Shown here: piece by piece, positions 31,462 to 39,876 of the stretch
Layout of the letters: the number at the start of each line of letters is the position of its first letter
Position numbering within the stretch: position 1 is the stretch's first letter
Assembly (NCBI GenBank): GCA_965229005.1
Contig: CBDDIP010000002.1
Span: 2,790,001 to 2,854,000, forward strand
Direction of reading: 5' to 3'
DNA from: CBDDIP01 sp965229005
Lineage (GTDB): Bacteria > Actinomycetota > Acidimicrobiia > Acidimicrobiales > Ilumatobacteraceae
DNA: 64,000 nt
Notes under the pieces: model-generated
Databases searched by the model: none
What the model saw: only the letters and a program-made list of their open reading frames with translations
Told to the model about the DNA's origin: nothing
Position numbers and translations under genes: made by a program

Positions 31462-34141
31462 TGCCGGGCTGATCGCCCACTACGGCTTCACGCTCGATCC
31501 GTTCCAGCTGCGCGCCCTCGACGCGCTCGACGCCGGTCGGTCGGTGCTCGTGGCCGCACCCACCGGGAGCGGCAAGACGGTCGTCGCTGAGTACGCCATT
31601 GACGTGGCGATCAGCCGCGGCCGACGGGCGTTCTACACGGCGCCGATCAAGGCGCTGTCGAACCAGAAGTACCACGACCTCGTCGATCGCCTCGGCACGC
31701 ACCAGGTCGGTCTGCTCACCGGTGACAACAACATCAACGGCGACGCACCGGTGGTGGTGATGACCACCGAGGTGCTGCGCAACATGATCTACGCCAAGAG
31801 CCACGCGCTCGACCGTCTCGACGTGGTGGTGCTCGACGAGGTCCACTTCCTGCAGGACACCTACCGCGGTCCGGTGTGGGAGGAGGTCATCATCCACCTC
31901 CCGATGGAGGTCAACCTGGTGTGCCTGTCGGCCACGGTCAGCAACGCCGAGGACTTCGCCGACTGGATCACGACCGTGCGCGGCGCGACGACGGCGGTGG
32001 TCGAGGAACGTCGTCCCGTGCAGCTGGACAACCTGTACATGATCGGCGACAAGACGCACGATCGGCTGCACCTGCTGCCGACGCTCGTCGGTGGCCGGCC
32101 CAACAACGAGGCGGCGCGGCTGGACGCTGAGGCGGCACGCAGTTCGCGCGGCAAGGACGCTCGTCGCGGTGGAGTGCAGGGGCGCCGGCGACTGTTCACC
32201 CCGAACCGGCTGGAGGTGGTGGAGCTGCTCGACCAGCAACAGATGCTGCCGGCGATCTGCTTCATCTTCAGCCGCAACCAGTGCGACGAAGCGGCCAAGA
32301 CCTGCCTCGCGGCCGGCGTGCGGCTGACGACGGGGGAGGAGCGCGAGCGCATCCGCGACATCGTCGACGCTCGGCTGGCCGGCATCGATCCCGCCGACCT
32401 CGCCGTGCTCGGCTACGGCCAGTTCCTCGCCCAGTTGGAGGCGGGGATCGCCGCGCACCACGCCGGCATGGTGCCGCCGTTCAAGGAGGTCGTCGAGGCC
32501 TGCTTCGTCGAGGGTCTGGTGAAGGTGGTGTTCGCCACCGAGACGTTGGCCGTGGGCATCAACATGCCGGCCAAGACGGTGGTCATCGAGAAGCTCAGCA
32601 AGTTCACCGGCGATCATCATGCGTTCCTCACGCCTGGTGAGTACACGCAGCTGACTGGGCGGGCGGGGCGTCGCGGTCTCGACGACCACGGCAACGCGGT
32701 CGTCCTGTGGAGCCCGTTCGTTCCGTTCGATCAGGTGGCCACGTTGGCCAGCAGTCGCACGTTCCACCTCAACTCGGCGTTCCGTCCCACCTACAACATG
32801 GCCGCCAACCTCGTGCGCTCGTACAGCAGCGAGCGGGCGCACCACCTGTTGAACCTGTCGTTCGCTCAGTACCAGGCCGACCGCGACGTGGTGAAGATCG
32901 AGGCCCGTCTGGAACGGCGTCAGGCGCACCTCGCGGAGCTCGTGGACAAGTCGAAGAGCCCGTTCGGCGACATCGACGAGTACCGCGCACAACGTGCCGC
33001 GCTGTCGGCAGAGCGCGCCGCATCCACCGGGGTGGTCGGACGCGACGACCTCGTCTCGCTGGCGATGATCAAGCTCCGTCCGGGAGATGTGATCTACGTG
33101 GAGAAGGGCAAGTACGTCGGCCGCGCCGCGGTGCTGGCGAGCGCTCACCGCAAGGGTGGGATGCGGCTCACAGCGTTGACCACGCGGCGCGACCTGCTGA
33201 TGCTCACCAGTGCCGACTTCCCCGAGCCGCCGCGCGCGTTGGGCCGCATCGAGCTGCCGGTGGACTACGCGCCGAACCGGCACGACTACCAGCGCGAGGT
33301 GGTCACGCTGTTGGAGCGCGCCGACATGGCCCCGCACGCCCGCTGGGCGCGGCGGATGGTGGACGACGAGGCCGTCTCCGGGCCGCACCCGGTGGAGGAC
33401 GACCCCGATCTGGCCGAGCGGATGAAGGCTGCCGCCAGCGCCGAACGCATCGCCCGAGAGGTGGAAGAGCTGCGTCAGCGCGTGCGCGGCCGAACCCAGT
33501 CGATCGCCCGGGACTTCGACCGCGTGCTGCGCGTGCTCGACAGCTGGGGCTACGTCGACGGTTGGTCCCTCACCGACGCCGGCGAGATCCTGGCGCGCAC
33601 GTTCCACGAGAGCGACCTGCTCGTCGTCGAGTGCATCCGCCAAGGGCTGCTCGACGGTCTCGATCCGGCGGCGTTGGCCGCCCTCGTGTCGGTGTTCGTC
33701 TACGAGCACCGCAGCCCGGAGGCACCCCCTGCGCCGTGGTTCCCGTCGCCGCTCGTGCGCAAGCGGTGGCAGCGCATCGCTGCGATCAGCTACGAGCTTC
33801 AGGACGTCGAGGAAGAGGCTGGGCTCAGCGTGCACCGCCCTCCCGATCCGACGTTCATCGCCATCGCGTTCGCGTGGGCGGCAGGAGAGGGCTTCGCCGA
33901 AGTCGTCGAAGCGGAGGAGCTGTCGGGCGGCGACTTCGTGCGCACCACCAAGCAGCTCATCGACGTGCTGCGTCAGTTGGCCATGATCGCCCCCGAACGC
34001 GACACGCGACGCGCCGCCGAGGCTGCCGCCGAGCACCTGTTCCGTGGTGTCGTCGCAGCTTCCAGCGCGGTCGAGATCGAGCAACCCGACCCGCCGGGCG
34101 CCGCACCAGCCGAGGCGTCAGGTGACGATCAGACGCGGTGA
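31454..34141 (+). CDS. helY: HelY/Ski2-like superfamily II helicase, probable CTG start
   Basis: This helicase of about 895 residues is of the DEVH-box Ski2/Mtr4 type and is expected to unwind RNA. Motif I is APTGSGKT (35-42 by this start), motif II is DEVHF, LSATVSNAEDF is motif III, FIFSRNQCDEAA begins domain 2, and QLTGRAGRRG is motif VI. A DSHCT-like C-terminal half follows. The first canonical start (GTG 31544) lies only five residues before the P-loop, but the frame upstream encodes the expected Q-motif region (YGFTLDPFQLRAL), so CTG 31454 or CTG 31469 is proposed. An indel between tatC and helY is the alternative. This is the same order as mycobacterial tatA-tatC-helY. Confidence 0.88.
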   Translation: MPDAGLIAHYGFTLDPFQLRALDALDAGRSVLVAAPTGSGKTVVAEYAIDVAISRGRRAFYTAPIKALSNQKYHDLVDRLGTHQVGLLTGDNNINGDAPVVVMTTEVLRNMIYAKSHALDRLDVVVLDEVHFLQDTYRGPVWEEVIIHLPMEVNLVCLSATVSNAEDFADWITTVRGATTAVVEERRPVQLDNLYMIGDKTHDRLHLLPTLVGGRPNNEAARLDAEAARSSRGKDARRGGVQGRRRLFTPNRLEVVELLDQQQMLPAICFIFSRNQCDEAAKTCLAAGVRLTTGEERERIRDIVDARLAGIDPADLAVLGYGQFLAQLEAGIAAHHAGMVPPFKEVVEACFVEGLVKVVFATETLAVGINMPAKTVVIEKLSKFTGDHHAFLTPGEYTQLTGRAGRRGLDDHGNAVVLWSPFVPFDQVATLASSRTFHLNSAFRPTYNMAANLVRSYSSERAHHLLNLSFAQYQADRDVVKIEARLERRQAHLAELVDKSKSPFGDIDEYRAQRAALSAERAASTGVVGRDDLVSLAMIKLRPGDVIYVEKGKYVGRAAVLASAHRKGGMRLTALTTRRDLLMLTSADFPEPPRALGRIELPVDYAPNRHDYQREVVTLLERADMAPHARWARRMVDDEAVSGPHPVEDDPDLAERMKAAASAERIAREVEELRQRVRGRTQSIARDFDRVLRVLDSWGYVDGWSLTDAGEILARTFHESDLLVVECIRQGLLDGLDPAALAALVSVFVYEHRSPEAPPAPWFPSPLVRKRWQRIAAISYELQDVEEEAGLSVHRPPDPTFIAIAFAWAAGEGFAEVVEAEELSGGDFVRTTKQLIDVLRQLAMIAPERDTRRAAEAAAEHLFRGVVAASSAVEIEQPDPPGAAPAEASGDDQTR

Positions 34142-34733
34142 GGCCTGGGGCGAGATCGCCTCGCTGACGCCGGCGGTCCGGCGCGTCCACGGCGACACCG
34201 GGTTGCACGAGTGGCTGCAGACGGCGATGACATGGCCGGTCGAGGAGCGGGTCGTCGCAGTGGCGTCGGGTGATCTTGCCCGCACGTTGGGCGGGGGCAC
34301 ACCCGGTCGGCTCGACGGGCCGGTGCTGCGCGCGCCGATCGACGTCGTCGAGGTGATCGCCGGCGACGAGTCGGTGTGGTGCGCCAGCCACGTCGTCGCC
34401 CGCCGCAGCTGGTGGCGCGGCGAGGTGGTGCTGTCGATGAACGCCCAGTTCCTCGGCGAACGCGACATCGCTCCACGTTCGCACCCGAACGACGGCAAGG
34501 TCGACGTGCTGCGCGTCGACCCGTCGATGGCGGTTCGTGCCCGTCGACAGGCCGCAGCCCGTGCCCGAACCGGCAGCCACCTGCCGCACCCGCAGCTGTC
34601 GATGCGATCGGTGGCCGAGGTGCGTCTCACCTTCGAACGCCCGCTGGTCGTCTGGGTCGACGGCGTCCGTTGGGGTTCGTTCCCGGAGCTCGCCCTGCGC
34701 GTCCGCTCCGACGCCATCACCGTCTACGCCTGA
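34122..34733 (+). CDS. Protein with lipid-kinase-C-terminal-like domain, unknown
   Basis: This 203-residue protein starts at GTG 34122 inside the helY end (20-base overlap). The second half (VDPSMAVRARRQAAARARTG, RLTFERPLVVWVDGVRWGSFPELALRVR, DAITVY) resembles the beta-sandwich that closes diacylglycerol-kinase or YegS-like lipid kinases. The N-terminal GGDGT nucleotide site of those kinases is absent, so kinase activity is not supported. The overlap implies co-translation with helY. Confidence 0.7.
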   Translation: MTIRRGEAWGEIASLTPAVRRVHGDTGLHEWLQTAMTWPVEERVVAVASGDLARTLGGGTPGRLDGPVLRAPIDVVEVIAGDESVWCASHVVARRSWWRGEVVLSMNAQFLGERDIAPRSHPNDGKVDVLRVDPSMAVRARRQAAARARTGSHLPHPQLSMRSVAEVRLTFERPLVVWVDGVRWGSFPELALRVRSDAITVYA

Positions 34734-34744
34734 GGATCTGTTAC

Positions 34745-34835
34745 CTCGGTGCTCGCATGACCGAGCTCTGAGGACTGGAGTTCGGGTGAGCGAGCTTGCG
34801 AGCGAACACGGCAGGCGAGCGCAGCGGGCACCGAG
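34745..34835 (-). repeat. Dispersed repeat, copy B, with terminal inverted repeats (91 bases)
   Basis: Positions 34772-34835 are the inverted counterpart of copy A at 20791-20855. The unit extends to 34745 and is bounded by CTCGGTGCTCGC on the left and GCGGGCACCGAG on the right (11 of 12 complementary). It fills the 118-base gap before the MDR gene, and its right end stops 4 bases before that gene's -10 box. Confidence 0.75.
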
Positions 34836-34838
34836 CGT

Positions 34839-34844
34839 TACGGT
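34839..34844 (+). promoter_or_regulatory. -10 box of the MDR dehydrogenase gene
   Basis: TACGGT, 7 bases before ATG 34852. Confidence 0.55.
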
Positions 34845-34851
34845 GAGGTCC

Positions 34852-35850
34852 ATGCAGGCTTGGATCCTCGATGAATCGCCCGGGAGCTATCGATGGGGGA
34901 CGATCGATCCGCCGCCGCTGGCTGCCGATGGCGTGCGCGTGCGCGTCGTCACCAGCGCGTTGAACCACATGGACCTGTGGGTGACGCGCGGTCAGCCGCG
35001 GCCCCCGCTGCCGCACGTGCCGGGCTGCGACGTCGCCGGCATCGTCGAGTCGATCGGGAGCGAGGTGACCACGGTTGCTGTCGGTGACGAGGTGGTCATC
35101 AACCCGGGGGTGTCGCCCGTGGACGAGATCGTCTCGCTCGGCAACGACAGCCCGATGGGTTCCGGCTTCATGATCTACGGCGAGCACTGCTGGGGTGGCC
35201 ACGCCGAGTTCGCCGACGCGCCGGCGCGCAACGTGCGCCCACGGCCGGCGAACCGCACGTGGGAGGAGAGCGCAGCGTTCCCGTTGGCCTACCTCACCGC
35301 CTACCGCATGCTGCGGCGCGCTCGTCTGCGCGCCGGGCAGACGGTGCTCGTCGTCGGGATCGGCTCGGGTGTGTCCTGCGCGGCGTTGGCGATCGCCAAG
35401 CACATGGGCGCCACGGTGGTCGCCACCAGCCGCAGCGAAGCCAAGCGCGCTGAGGCACTCGCCATGGGTGCCGTCGCCGCGCATGACAGCGCTGCGCCGA
35501 AGTGGCCCGTGGAAGCCGACGTCGTCATCGAGAGCGTCGGCCCGGCCACGTGGGAGCAGTCGGTGCGTTCGCTCAAGCCTGGCGGGCGCCTGGTGGTGTG
35601 TGGCGGCACGTCCGGACCGAAGGTGGAGGTCAACCTGCCTCGCCTGTTCTTCAAGCAGATCGAGATCATCGGCTCGACGATGGGGAGCTACCAGGAGTTC
35701 GACGAGCTGCTGACGCTGGTGAACGCCGGCGTCGACATCCGCGTCGACCAGACCGTGGCGCTCGAGGACTACGCAACGGCGCTGCAGCGCCTCGAGCAGG
35801 GTGATCAGCTCGGCAAGATCGTCTTGACGCACGGCGGCGCGCCGGCATGA
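34852..35850 (+). CDS. Zinc-type MDR alcohol dehydrogenase/quinone oxidoreductase
   Basis: This 332-residue medium-chain reductase has a GroES-like N-terminal domain (LNHMDLWVTRG, PHVPGCDVAGIVESIG) and a Rossmann domain (TVLVVGIGSGVSCAALAIAKHMGA). The structural-zinc cysteine cluster is missing, as in many quinone-reductase-like members. It ends with ALQRLEQGDQLGKIVLT. The substrate is unknown. It is followed by an amidohydrolase that overlaps by 4 bases. Confidence 0.9.
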   Translation: MQAWILDESPGSYRWGTIDPPPLAADGVRVRVVTSALNHMDLWVTRGQPRPPLPHVPGCDVAGIVESIGSEVTTVAVGDEVVINPGVSPVDEIVSLGNDSPMGSGFMIYGEHCWGGHAEFADAPARNVRPRPANRTWEESAAFPLAYLTAYRMLRRARLRAGQTVLVVGIGSGVSCAALAIAKHMGATVVATSRSEAKRAEALAMGAVAAHDSAAPKWPVEADVVIESVGPATWEQSVRSLKPGGRLVVCGGTSGPKVEVNLPRLFFKQIEIIGSTMGSYQEFDELLTLVNAGVDIRVDQTVALEDYATALQRLEQGDQLGKIVLTHGGAPA

Positions 35851-37061
35851 CGGAGATCGGGATGACGGATCTCGCCGCGGCCAAGACGCGGGTCTGTGCC
35901 GAGGTCGATCGCCTCGCCGATCGATTGATCGACGCGAGTCACCGCATCCACGCGAACCCCGAGCTGAACTACGAGGAGCACCATGCTCACGACCTGCTGA
36001 CGTCGATCCTCGCCGACGAGCACGTGCCGACGCAGCAGCACGCGTGGGATCTGGCGACGGCGTTCGACGGCGCGGCGGGGGAGCAGGGTCCGACCATTGC
36101 CGTGTTGTGCGAGTACGACGCGCTGCCGGTGATCGGCCACGCCTGTGGTCACAACGTGATCGCCACCGCCGGCCTCGGTGCCGGCCTTGCCGCGGCAGCG
36201 CTGGCGAGTGATCTCGGCGGGCGGGTGCGGATCATGGGCACACCGGCGGAGGAGGGCGGCGGCGGCAAGATCCGCATGGCCCGCGTCGGAGCGTTCGCCG
36301 GCATCGACGCAGCGATGATGGTGCATCCGGCCGACGCCGACCTGATCTCGATGGACACGATCGCCGTGCAGGAGCTGCACGTCCACTACCACGGGAAGGC
36401 GGCGCACGCTGCCGCAGCACCGTGGGAGGGACGCAACGCGCTCGACGCCGCCGTGCTGGGGTACACCAGCGTTGCCGCGCTCCGGCAGCACATCCGCCCC
36501 ACTGAGCGGATCCACGGCATCATCCTGCGCGGCGGCGACAAGGCCAACGTCGTGCCGGACGAGACGTCGATGGAGTGGATGGTGCGGTCGGCGACGATCG
36601 AATCGTTGCAGCCGTTGAAGGATCGCGTCTTCGCCTGCCTCGACAGCGCGGCGACTGCCTGCGGCTGCTCGATGACGCACCAGTGGGCGGGCGAGACGTA
36701 CGCCGACATGATCGACAACGGGCCGATGGTCGCCAGCTACGTCGCCAACATGGCGGCGCTCGGCCGAACGGTGCAGGATCCGGCGGCTGTCGGCAGGCGC
36801 GTCGTCGGCAGCACCGACATGGGCAACCTGAGCTACCTCGTGCCGTCGATCCACCCGATGATCAAGGTCGCCGCCGACGGCGTGGCGATCCACACCAAGG
36901 ACTTCGCCGAGTGGGCGGTCAGCGCAGATGGTGACCGCGCGGTGCTCGACGGGGCCAAGGCGATGGCGATGACGGTGGTCGACCTGTGGGGCGACGAACG
37001 CCTCCTCGCGGCCACCCAGGCAGCGTTCGCCACTCGGCCGACCGGCGTCGACGTGCTCTGA
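35847..37061 (+). CDS. M20D-family amidohydrolase (aminobenzoyl-glutamate hydrolase/aminoacylase-like)
   Basis: This 404-residue metallopeptidase-fold hydrolase has HRIHANPELNYEEHHA near the N-terminus, CEYDALPVIGHACGHN with metal ligands at about 90-106, and GTPAEEGGGGK with the catalytic Glu pair. HYHGKAAHAAAAPWEGRNALDA is the dimerisation-domain signature, and GSTDMGNLS carries the later ligand. It probably cleaves an amide bond of an N-acyl amino acid or similar compound. The ATG overlaps the MDR stop. No signal peptide is seen. Confidence 0.91.
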   Translation: MTEIGMTDLAAAKTRVCAEVDRLADRLIDASHRIHANPELNYEEHHAHDLLTSILADEHVPTQQHAWDLATAFDGAAGEQGPTIAVLCEYDALPVIGHACGHNVIATAGLGAGLAAAALASDLGGRVRIMGTPAEEGGGGKIRMARVGAFAGIDAAMMVHPADADLISMDTIAVQELHVHYHGKAAHAAAAPWEGRNALDAAVLGYTSVAALRQHIRPTERIHGIILRGGDKANVVPDETSMEWMVRSATIESLQPLKDRVFACLDSAATACGCSMTHQWAGETYADMIDNGPMVASYVANMAALGRTVQDPAAVGRRVVGSTDMGNLSYLVPSIHPMIKVAADGVAIHTKDFAEWAVSADGDRAVLDGAKAMAMTVVDLWGDERLLAATQAAFATRPTGVDVL

Positions 37062-37116
37062 CTGGCTCTGACCTGGGTCGATGCGGCAATCCCCGGTTTG
37101 TGGGGCCTCCTGCCCG

Positions 37117-37122
37117 TACGAT
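37117..37122 (+). promoter_or_regulatory. -10 box of the ThyX-like gene
   Basis: TACGAT, 9 bases before ATG 37132. Confidence 0.45.
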
Positions 37123-37131
37123 GACCCCTCG

Positions 37132-38733
37132 ATGACGGTCTACGTCCCCGAGGAATTCACGCCCGACGAGAGCGACGTCCTCCGCCGATACTTCACCAAC
37201 CTCGACGGCCCGGTGTTTGCCTTGGTCAACCTGCCGGAGGTGGTGAAGGGAGCGCTCTTCGCTCGCTACAGCCGCAGCCCGAAGAGCCTGCGCCGGTTGT
37301 TCCTCGACGAGTTCGTCGGCGAGCTCGACATCAGCGGCGATCACAGCGTCGACGCCACCGTCGGCCTGCAGCGCGCCGAGGAGCTCTACGAGAAGGTCTT
37401 CTTCGAGTACGGCGACGACTCGGTGGCCCAGCTCGGCGGGGTGCACCTGGCCTGCGAGCAGGCGTCGAACATCCTCACCAAGATCCTCGAGTGGGGCCGC
37501 TTGATGAGCTACCTCGAGCAGAGCACGCGCTACATCGCCTACGACGCCCGCCTCGGCGGTCGGTACCGCTACTTCCGCGACCCGGCGATCCTCAACAGCC
37601 GCTTCGGCACCCGCTACGTCGGCGACATGGACCGCATGTTCGACGCCTACAGCCTGCTGATCAACAAGGTCACCGAGCACGTGCGGGCCACCGTGCCGCG
37701 GTCGCCGGAGGACAGCGACTTCGTCTTCCGCCAAGCCACGCGGGCCAAGGCGCTGGACGCCGTGCGCGGCGTGCTGCCGGCGGCGTCGCTGTCGAACGTC
37801 GGCATCTACGCCAGCGGTCAGGCGTTCGAGGCGTTGCTCGTGCGGATGCGATCGCACCCACTGCCCGAGGCCCGCCACTACGCCGACCTGATGCTCTTCG
37901 AGTTGCGCAAGGTGGTGCCGAGCTTCCTGCGTCGCGTCGACCTGCCCGATCGCGGCGGGCGAGCCAGCCAGTACCTCGCCAACACGCGAGATCGCACGCA
38001 CGAGTTGGTCGAGTCGCTGTTCGGCACGACGCCCGTGGAGCAGGTGCCGGGCGTGCAGCTCGTCGACTTCGACCCGGACGCGGAGGACAAGCTGCTCGCA
38101 GCGATCTGCTACCCGCACACGAACCTGCCGGAGAGCCAGCTCGTCGAGCGGGTCAAGCAGCTCGGTCCGACAGAGCGCCTGGCGCTGCTGCGGGCGTACA
38201 TCGGTGAGCGGGAGAACCGTCGCCACAAGCCGGGTCGTGCGTTCGAGCGGGTGGACTACCGATTCGACGTGCTCAGCGACTACGGCGCCTTCCGCGACCT
38301 GCAGCGCCACCGCATGCTGACCATCGAGTGGCAGGAGCTGACCCCGAACCACGGCTACGTGCGTCCCGAGCTGGTCGAGGAAGCCGGCATGGCCGACATC
38401 TTCGACGACGCCATGGCCCGCTCGGCTGCGCTGTACGACGCACTGCGCGAGGACTTCCCAGCGCAGGCCGGCTACGCCGTGTCGATGGCCTACCGGATGC
38501 GCTACTCGATGCAGTTCAACGCTCGTGAGGCCATCCACCTGCTCGAGCTGCGCTCGTCGCCCCAGGGTCACCCGGCCTACCGGCGCGTCGCGTTGGAGAT
38601 GCACCGATTGATCGCCGAGCAGGCCGGGCACCGCGCCGTGGCCGGAGCGATGACCCACCTGACCACCGAAGCACCGGAGCTCGAGCGGTTGGAAGCAGAG
38701 CGGCGGGCCGAGGCCCGTCGCGGTCCTTCCTGA
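37132..38733 (+). CDS. Double-domain ThyX-like (FAD-dependent thymidylate synthase superfamily) protein
   Basis: This 533-residue protein is about twice the length of ThyX. The N-terminal half keeps SYLEQSTRY (126-134), which matches the SxNEQSxRY half of the ThyX signature, after YGDDSVAQLGG (compare GHxSVxEH). The RHR half of the motif is lost there (EWGR). The C-terminal half has RHR (392-394) in LQRHRMLTIEWQELTPN but no NEQSxR. It therefore looks like a duplicated ThyX with complementary degeneration. Thymidylate synthesis is not assured. It may act on another pyrimidine or only bind FAD. No other thymidylate synthase lies in this window. Confidence 0.85.
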   Translation: MTVYVPEEFTPDESDVLRRYFTNLDGPVFALVNLPEVVKGALFARYSRSPKSLRRLFLDEFVGELDISGDHSVDATVGLQRAEELYEKVFFEYGDDSVAQLGGVHLACEQASNILTKILEWGRLMSYLEQSTRYIAYDARLGGRYRYFRDPAILNSRFGTRYVGDMDRMFDAYSLLINKVTEHVRATVPRSPEDSDFVFRQATRAKALDAVRGVLPAASLSNVGIYASGQAFEALLVRMRSHPLPEARHYADLMLFELRKVVPSFLRRVDLPDRGGRASQYLANTRDRTHELVESLFGTTPVEQVPGVQLVDFDPDAEDKLLAAICYPHTNLPESQLVERVKQLGPTERLALLRAYIGERENRRHKPGRAFERVDYRFDVLSDYGAFRDLQRHRMLTIEWQELTPNHGYVRPELVEEAGMADIFDDAMARSAALYDALREDFPAQAGYAVSMAYRMRYSMQFNAREAIHLLELRSSPQGHPAYRRVALEMHRLIAEQAGHRAVAGAMTHLTTEAPELERLEAERRAEARRGPS

Positions 38734-38830
38734 CCGGATCGACGCCGATCGACAGCGCTCGCAGTCCCCATCTCGGGTGAACGTGACGGTTGTCACAAAG
38801 GTCGTGAACAGGGTGGCCGGACGACCGCCG

Positions 38831-38836
38831 TAGTAT
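38831..38836 (+). promoter_or_regulatory. Candidate -10 box upstream of the acidic zinc-ribbon gene
   Basis: TAGTAT would give a leader of about 78 bases. No good -35 is seen. A small inverted repeat, GTGAC-ggtt-GTCAC (38783-38796), lies upstream. A GAGGAA ribosome site precedes ATG 38921. Nothing else is visible in the 187-base gap. Confidence 0.35.
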
Positions 38837-38920
38837 CCCCGGCCGCGCGACGGTTCATGTCGGTGAGCTCCACTCGCAGCGACCTGGGCACTCCAACAAT
38901 CCCCCGACGGCGAGGAACAC

Positions 38921-39400
38921 ATGGCTGACGAAGACGAAGAGGTGCTGGAGCCCGACGAGGAGTTCGAGGTCGAAGAAGACGTCGAGGCCGAGCCGGAGGA
39001 GCTCGAAGACGGCGAGCTCGACGAAGACGCGCTGGACGAGGACGACGAGTTCGCGGTCATCGGCGAGGAGTTCGAGGCGGACGAGGAGGAAGAGGCCGAC
39101 GACGACACCGACGGCCCCGTCCGCAAGGCGGTCGTCGCTGCCGACGAGGACGACGACGACGACATGCTCGCCCCCGACGACGTCGAGGCCGACCTGGACA
39201 CGATCCTCAAGGACCGCCTCGTCGCCGCCGAGGACGAGGTCAACGAGGACGAGGAAGAGCCGGAGGACCGCACCGAGACCGGCGATCGCCTGCAACCCAA
39301 GCGCGCCGACGAGCAGCTCTGTCCGAGCTGCTTCCTCCTGGTGCGCCAGACCGCACCCGGGTGCCCCGTCGGCGACGACGAGTGCCCGTTGTTCAGCTGA
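38921..39400 (+). CDS. Very acidic DUF4193-like protein with C-terminal zinc-ribbon cysteines
   Basis: This 159-residue protein has more than half Asp/Glu in its first 115 residues. The last 60 residues have the DUF4193-type pattern: DLDTILKDRLVAAED, RLQPKRADEQLCPSCFLLV, then CPVGDDECP in place of the usual final CxxC. DUF4193 is an actinobacterial family of unknown function. The acidic extension is not part of the ordinary domain. ATG 38921 has a GAGGAA site 4 bases upstream. The next gene overlaps or starts just after its end. Confidence 0.8.
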   Translation: MADEDEEVLEPDEEFEVEEDVEAEPEELEDGELDEDALDEDDEFAVIGEEFEADEEEEADDDTDGPVRKAVVAADEDDDDDMLAPDDVEADLDTILKDRLVAAEDEVNEDEEEPEDRTETGDRLQPKRADEQLCPSCFLLVRQTAPGCPVGDDECPLFS

Positions 39401-39420
39401 TCGCCGACACGGTCGCTGCG

Positions 39421-39876
39421 ATGCCCGAGCGGACGACGCCAGATGATCGTCCGCTCATCGAGCGCCTGATCGACCTGGCGCTGTTCCTGCCGGCCGGTGT
39501 GGCCGCGCAGATCCGCGACGATCTCCCGGGGTTGGTGCGCAAGGGTCGCGAGCAGGTCCAGGTGGCCCGCTTCTTCGGCGAGATGGCCGTCACCTTCGGA
39601 CGCAACGAGCTGATCAAGCGGCTCGAGGAAGCCGAGGCGGCGGCCGCGGTCGTCGTTGCCGACACGATTCCGGAGGCGGCCCCGTTGGCGATCGTGGCGA
39701 TGCCACCGGTGCCCTTCGACGGGTACGACACGTTGCCCGCCGCGCACGTGGTGCAGCGGCTCCGTCGCCTCGATGCGGACGCCTTGGCCGGGGTGCGCGA
39801 CTACGAGACAGCGACGCGAAACCGGCGCACCATCATTGCCAAGGTCGACCAGCTGCTGGGCTCCGGCGCTCCGTGA
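39421..39876 (+). CDS. Lipid-droplet-associated-like helical protein, unknown
   Basis: This 151-residue helical protein begins with a hydrophobic amphipathic region (LIDLALFLPAGVAAQIRDDLPGLV), has a long helix with NELIKRLEEAE, and ends in a small helical module (YDTLPAAHVVQRLRRLDADALAGV) resembling the tail of actinobacterial lipid-droplet-associated proteins. The start is uncertain: GTG 39382 would overlap the previous gene, and ATG 39421 is taken. Its stop overlaps the GNAT start. Confidence 0.65.
   Translation: MPERTTPDDRPLIERLIDLALFLPAGVAAQIRDDLPGLVRKGREQVQVARFFGEMAVTFGRNELIKRLEEAEAAAAVVVADTIPEAAPLAIVAMPPVPFDGYDTLPAAHVVQRLRRLDADALAGVRDYETATRNRRTIIAKVDQLLGSGAP

Noticed and set aside
31418..34084. 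Open frame of nearly 900 codons antisense to helY
   Set aside because: It lies opposite a clear helicase with all motifs, is Arg/His/Asp-rich and has no recognisable fold.
34122..34733. Complete diacylglycerol kinase
   Set aside because: Only the C-terminal beta-sandwich style is present. The nucleotide-binding GGDGT region is missing.
36919..39747. Long antisense frame across the ThyX-like and acidic-protein genes
   Set aside because: The Ser-rich stretch is only the complement of Asp/Glu codons in the acidic gene. No independent evidence supports it.
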